Origin: Jatrophihabitans sp035642535
Lineage (GTDB): Bacteria > Actinomycetota > Actinomycetes > Mycobacteriales > Jatrophihabitantaceae
Length of the DNA stretch: 64,000 nucleotides
Reading direction: 5' to 3'
Assembly: GCA_035642535.1 (NCBI GenBank)
Contig: DASQSE010000057.1
Location: 1-64,000 of the forward strand
Shown: positions 62,272-64,000 of the stretch, piece after piece
Position numbering within the stretch: position 1 is the stretch's first letter
Layout: each line of letters starts with the position of its first letter
Translations under genes and position numbers: made by a program
The notes under the pieces: generated by a model
Told to the model about the DNA's origin: nothing
Seen by the model: the letters and a program-made list of their open reading frames with translations, nothing else
Databases searched by the model: none

Positions 62272-62703
62272 CTAGAGATCGGGGAACCAGAGCGCGATCT
62301 CGCGCTTGGCGGAGTCCGGCGCATCGGAGCCGTGCACGATGTTGCGCACCACTGCCACGCCCCAGTCCCGGCCGAGGTCGCCGCGGATCGTGCCCGGCGC
62401 CGCCGTGGTCGGATCGGTCGCGCCGGCCAACGCCCGGAAACCTTCGACGGCTCGCTGCCCCTCGACGACCATGGCCGCGACCGGGCCGGAGAGCATGAAC
62501 TCCACCAACGACTCGAAGAACGACTTGCCGGCGTGCTCGGCGTAGTGCTCGGCCAGCAATTCGGGCGTGGCGACGCGCAGGTCGAGCGCGACGATGCGGT
62601 ACCCCTTGGCTTCGATGCGCCGGATTACCTCGCCGATCAGCCCGCGCGCGACACCGTCGGGCTTGACGAGGACGAGGGTGCGTTCGATCGCCGGTTCCGT
62701 CAC
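62272..62703 (-). CDS. ndk: Nucleoside diphosphate kinase
   Basis: A 143-residue enzyme: RTLVLVKPDGVARGLIGEVI, then GPVAAMVVEGQRAVEGFRAL, GTIRGDLGRDWGVAVVRNIV and the active-site His124 in NIVHGSDAPDSAKREI. It equilibrates (d)NTP pools. GTG start at 62703. It precedes mreB on the same strand, the standard actinobacterial order. Confidence 0.97.
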   Translation of the reverse strand: MTEPAIERTLVLVKPDGVARGLIGEVIRRIEAKGYRIVALDLRVATPELLAEHYAEHAGKSFFESLVEFMLSGPVAAMVVEGQRAVEGFRALAGATDPTTAAPGTIRGDLGRDWGVAVVRNIVHGSDAPDSAKREIALWFPDL

Positions 62704-62734
62704 GGCGGCGAGCCTATCGGGCGGGTCCGGCTCG

Positions 62735-63754
62735 TCACCGAATCACCGGCTTGTTGCGATACCGCGTCACGAGTTCGCGCGCCGCCTGCTGCATGCGCAC
62801 CGGCGGCAGCCCGGCCGCGAGTTGCGTGAGGTCGTCGAGCACCATCTCGCCGATCGCGTCGAACGCTGTGGTCAGTGCGCCGGCGCGATGTGCCGAGAGG
62901 ATCATGCCGTCGAGCGCGCGAGCGGGATCGTCCGCCGCCACCGGCTCCTCCGGCCACACGTCGACGGCCGCGCGCAGCCGCCCGGCCGCGACCTGCGCGT
63001 ACAGCGCCGGGAAGTCGACGGCTGCGGCCCGGCTGACCAGGACCAGCCGCGCCCCTTCCTGCATCATCGCGAGCTTCTCGGCATCAAGCAGCCGGGCGTT
63101 CTCCGAGGTCGAGGTGGCAAGGACGAATACGAAGGTGCTGCGGCGCAGCAGGTCGTCCAACCCGACGGGTTCGACGTCGAGCGCAGCTAATGCGCGAGGC
63201 GGCAGCCACGGGTCGTAGCCGCGGATGCGCAGCGCGAACGGGCGCAGCAACGGCAGCAGCGCCCGGCCGAGGTTGCCCAGCCCGATGAGTCCGACGTCCG
63301 CACCGCGCAGCAGGATCGAGCCGACGTTGCCCGCTTCGGTGTATTGCTCGGTGCCGGCCCGGAACGCGCGGTCGCCGGCGCTGATGCCACGCGCCAGATC
63401 CAGCGCGAGGCCGAGCGCGTACTCGGCCACCGGCTGGGCGTAGGCCGGGCCGCAACCGAGCACGTAGACGCCCTGCTCGAAGCACGCCGCGTAGTCGACG
63501 TTCGGGAAGAAGTTGCCCTCGACGTTGCAGATCGCCCGCAGCTTGTTCGCCGCCCGGATGCGCGCGATGGGCAGGTCGGGTTGACCCACGATCGCGAACG
63601 CGTCCGGTAAGAGCTCGTCGAAGCGCGGGTCGGCACCGTCGACCTCGACGACGTCGAACGCCGTTTCCAGCGCAGCCCAGATCACCGGCGAGAAGACGAT
63701 GTCGCGGCGCTGCGGGTACGGCGCGACGAGAACCAGCGGCTTGCCGGCCGTCAT
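62735..63754 (-). CDS. D-isomer 2-hydroxyacid dehydrogenase family protein
   Basis: A 339-residue NAD-dependent dehydrogenase of the SerA/formate dehydrogenase-like group. LRAICNVEGNFFPNVDYAAC and GPAYAQPVAEYALGLALDLA form the catalytic domain entry; the Rossmann loop is VGLIGLGNLGRALLPLL, followed by RLVLVSRAAAVDFPALYAQV, the Glu in DVWPEEPVAADDP and His in LSAHRAGALT. ATG at 63754. Such proteins reduce or oxidise 2-hydroxy acids; the substrate is not evident. Its start is 31 bases upstream of ndk's GTG on the same strand, wait-free of overlap. Confidence 0.88.
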   Translation of the reverse strand: MTAGKPLVLVAPYPQRRDIVFSPVIWAALETAFDVVEVDGADPRFDELLPDAFAIVGQPDLPIARIRAANKLRAICNVEGNFFPNVDYAACFEQGVYVLGCGPAYAQPVAEYALGLALDLARGISAGDRAFRAGTEQYTEAGNVGSILLRGADVGLIGLGNLGRALLPLLRPFALRIRGYDPWLPPRALAALDVEPVGLDDLLRRSTFVFVLATSTSENARLLDAEKLAMMQEGARLVLVSRAAAVDFPALYAQVAAGRLRAAVDVWPEEPVAADDPARALDGMILSAHRAGALTTAFDAIGEMVLDDLTQLAAGLPPVRMQQAARELVTRYRNKPVIR

Positions 63755-63789
63755 GCGGTGCACTCCACACCACGTACGTGTACACGTCT

Positions 63790-63824
63790 CCATCGTCGTA
63801 ACGAGGCATTTCCAGCGACGATGG
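63790..63824. promoter_or_regulatory. Inverted repeat in a divergent promoter region
   Basis: CCATCGTCG (63790-63798) and CGACGATGG (63816-63824) are perfect 9-bp inverted repeats with a 17-base spacer, between the divergent dehydrogenase and secreted-protein genes. It may be a regulator-binding site or a chance dyad. Confidence 0.35.
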
Positions 63825-63852
63825 GTAAGGCCAGGTGCAGGAGGTCTCGGCT

Positions 63853-64000
63853 ATGCGGCGCTGGGTCGTTGCCGCGGTGGTTGCGGCGGTGCTCGTCGCG
63901 ATCCTCGCGGCGGCGGCCGCGCGGTCCGACGAAACGACGCCGCAGCGCCACCGCGTCGTAACCGCGGACTACCTGCCCGGTGTCGGGGCCGACTTGTTCC
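63853..64000 (+). CDS. Start of a secreted or membrane-anchored protein (partial)
   Basis: ATG at 63853 with AGGAGG 9 bases upstream. The first 50 residues are an export signal (RRWVVAAVVAAVLVAILAAA, then ARSDETTPQRHR) followed by VVTADYLPGVGADLF at the window edge. The last part resembles the start of secreted alpha/beta hydrolases (YLPGVxADLYLP), but too little is present to name it. Divergent from the dehydrogenase gene. Confidence 0.7.
   Translation, partial: MRRWVVAAVVAAVLVAILAAAAARSDETTPQRHRVVTADYLPGVGADLF

Overview
The window is a G+C-rich chromosomal segment of an actinobacterium. The evidence is the gene order, frequent GTG/TTG starts, the Rv2375-like protein beside hrcA, RNase E next to rplU-rpmA-obg-proB, and F420/LLM-type and MmyB-type families. 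An intact mreB-mreC-mreD-mrdA-rodA set argues against Corynebacteriales, which lack MreB, and fits a spore-less Frankiales/Jatrophihabitans/Nakamurella-like lineage. The genus is inference. No rRNA, tRNA, CRISPR array, prophage or transposase was recognised.

Layout. 1-7 kb: phoH (interrupted by an intein cut off at the window edge), a HIT protein, rsmE, dnaJ with a CIRCE operator, hrcA and hemW. 6.8-12.3 kb: accessory genes (MFS permease, dienelactone hydrolase, zinc-less alcohol dehydrogenase, two 2H RNA phosphoesterases flanking a membrane-anchored EEP hydrolase). 12.3-28 kb: lepA, a prs paralogue, rpsT, an ABC-2 exporter, holA, comEC, comEA, degV, leuS (with a leucine leader-peptide attenuator), a histidine phosphatase, rsfS and nadD. 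27.8-41 kb: a second accessory stretch that lies between nadD and proB. It holds a frameshifted methyltransferase, GNAT/TetR pair, NlpC/P60 hydrolase, SppA, a two-domain acyl-CoA-reductase-like SDR, a UbiA prenyltransferase, a two-component system, and an MFS/XRE-MmyB pair. 41-48 kb: proB, obg, rpmA, rplU, GNAT, rne and a TIGR03936 protein. 48.2-50 kb: a decayed beta-helix pseudogene separating TIGR03936 from its usual partner TIGR03960 (50-52 kb). 52-56.3 kb: a third accessory stretch (EamA, NTF2-like, LLM/TetR pair, ECF sigma with a membrane partner). 56.4-62.7 kb: the elongasome operon rodA-mrdA-mreD-mreC-mreB and ndk. The end has a 2-hydroxyacid dehydrogenase and the start of a secreted protein.

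Functional themes are translation and ribosome assembly (rpsT, rplU, rpmA, obg, rsfS, lepA, rsmE, leuS), heat-shock folding under HrcA, DNA uptake (comEA/comEC), and lateral wall growth (Mre/PBP2/RodA). Genes in operons commonly overlap by 1-4 bases.

Most noteworthy are: (i) a class-3-like intein in PhoH; (ii) a probable leaderless Leu-Leu-Leu leader peptide followed by a terminator hairpin in front of leuS; (iii) at least three kinds of short intergenic palindromic elements, one present in two 50-bp copies; (iv) palindromic operator candidates next to TetR and XRE-MmyB regulators; (v) a pseudogene with three separate lesions and a single-base-deletion methyltransferase; and (vi) a 157-bp out-of-frame overlap of comEC and holA.
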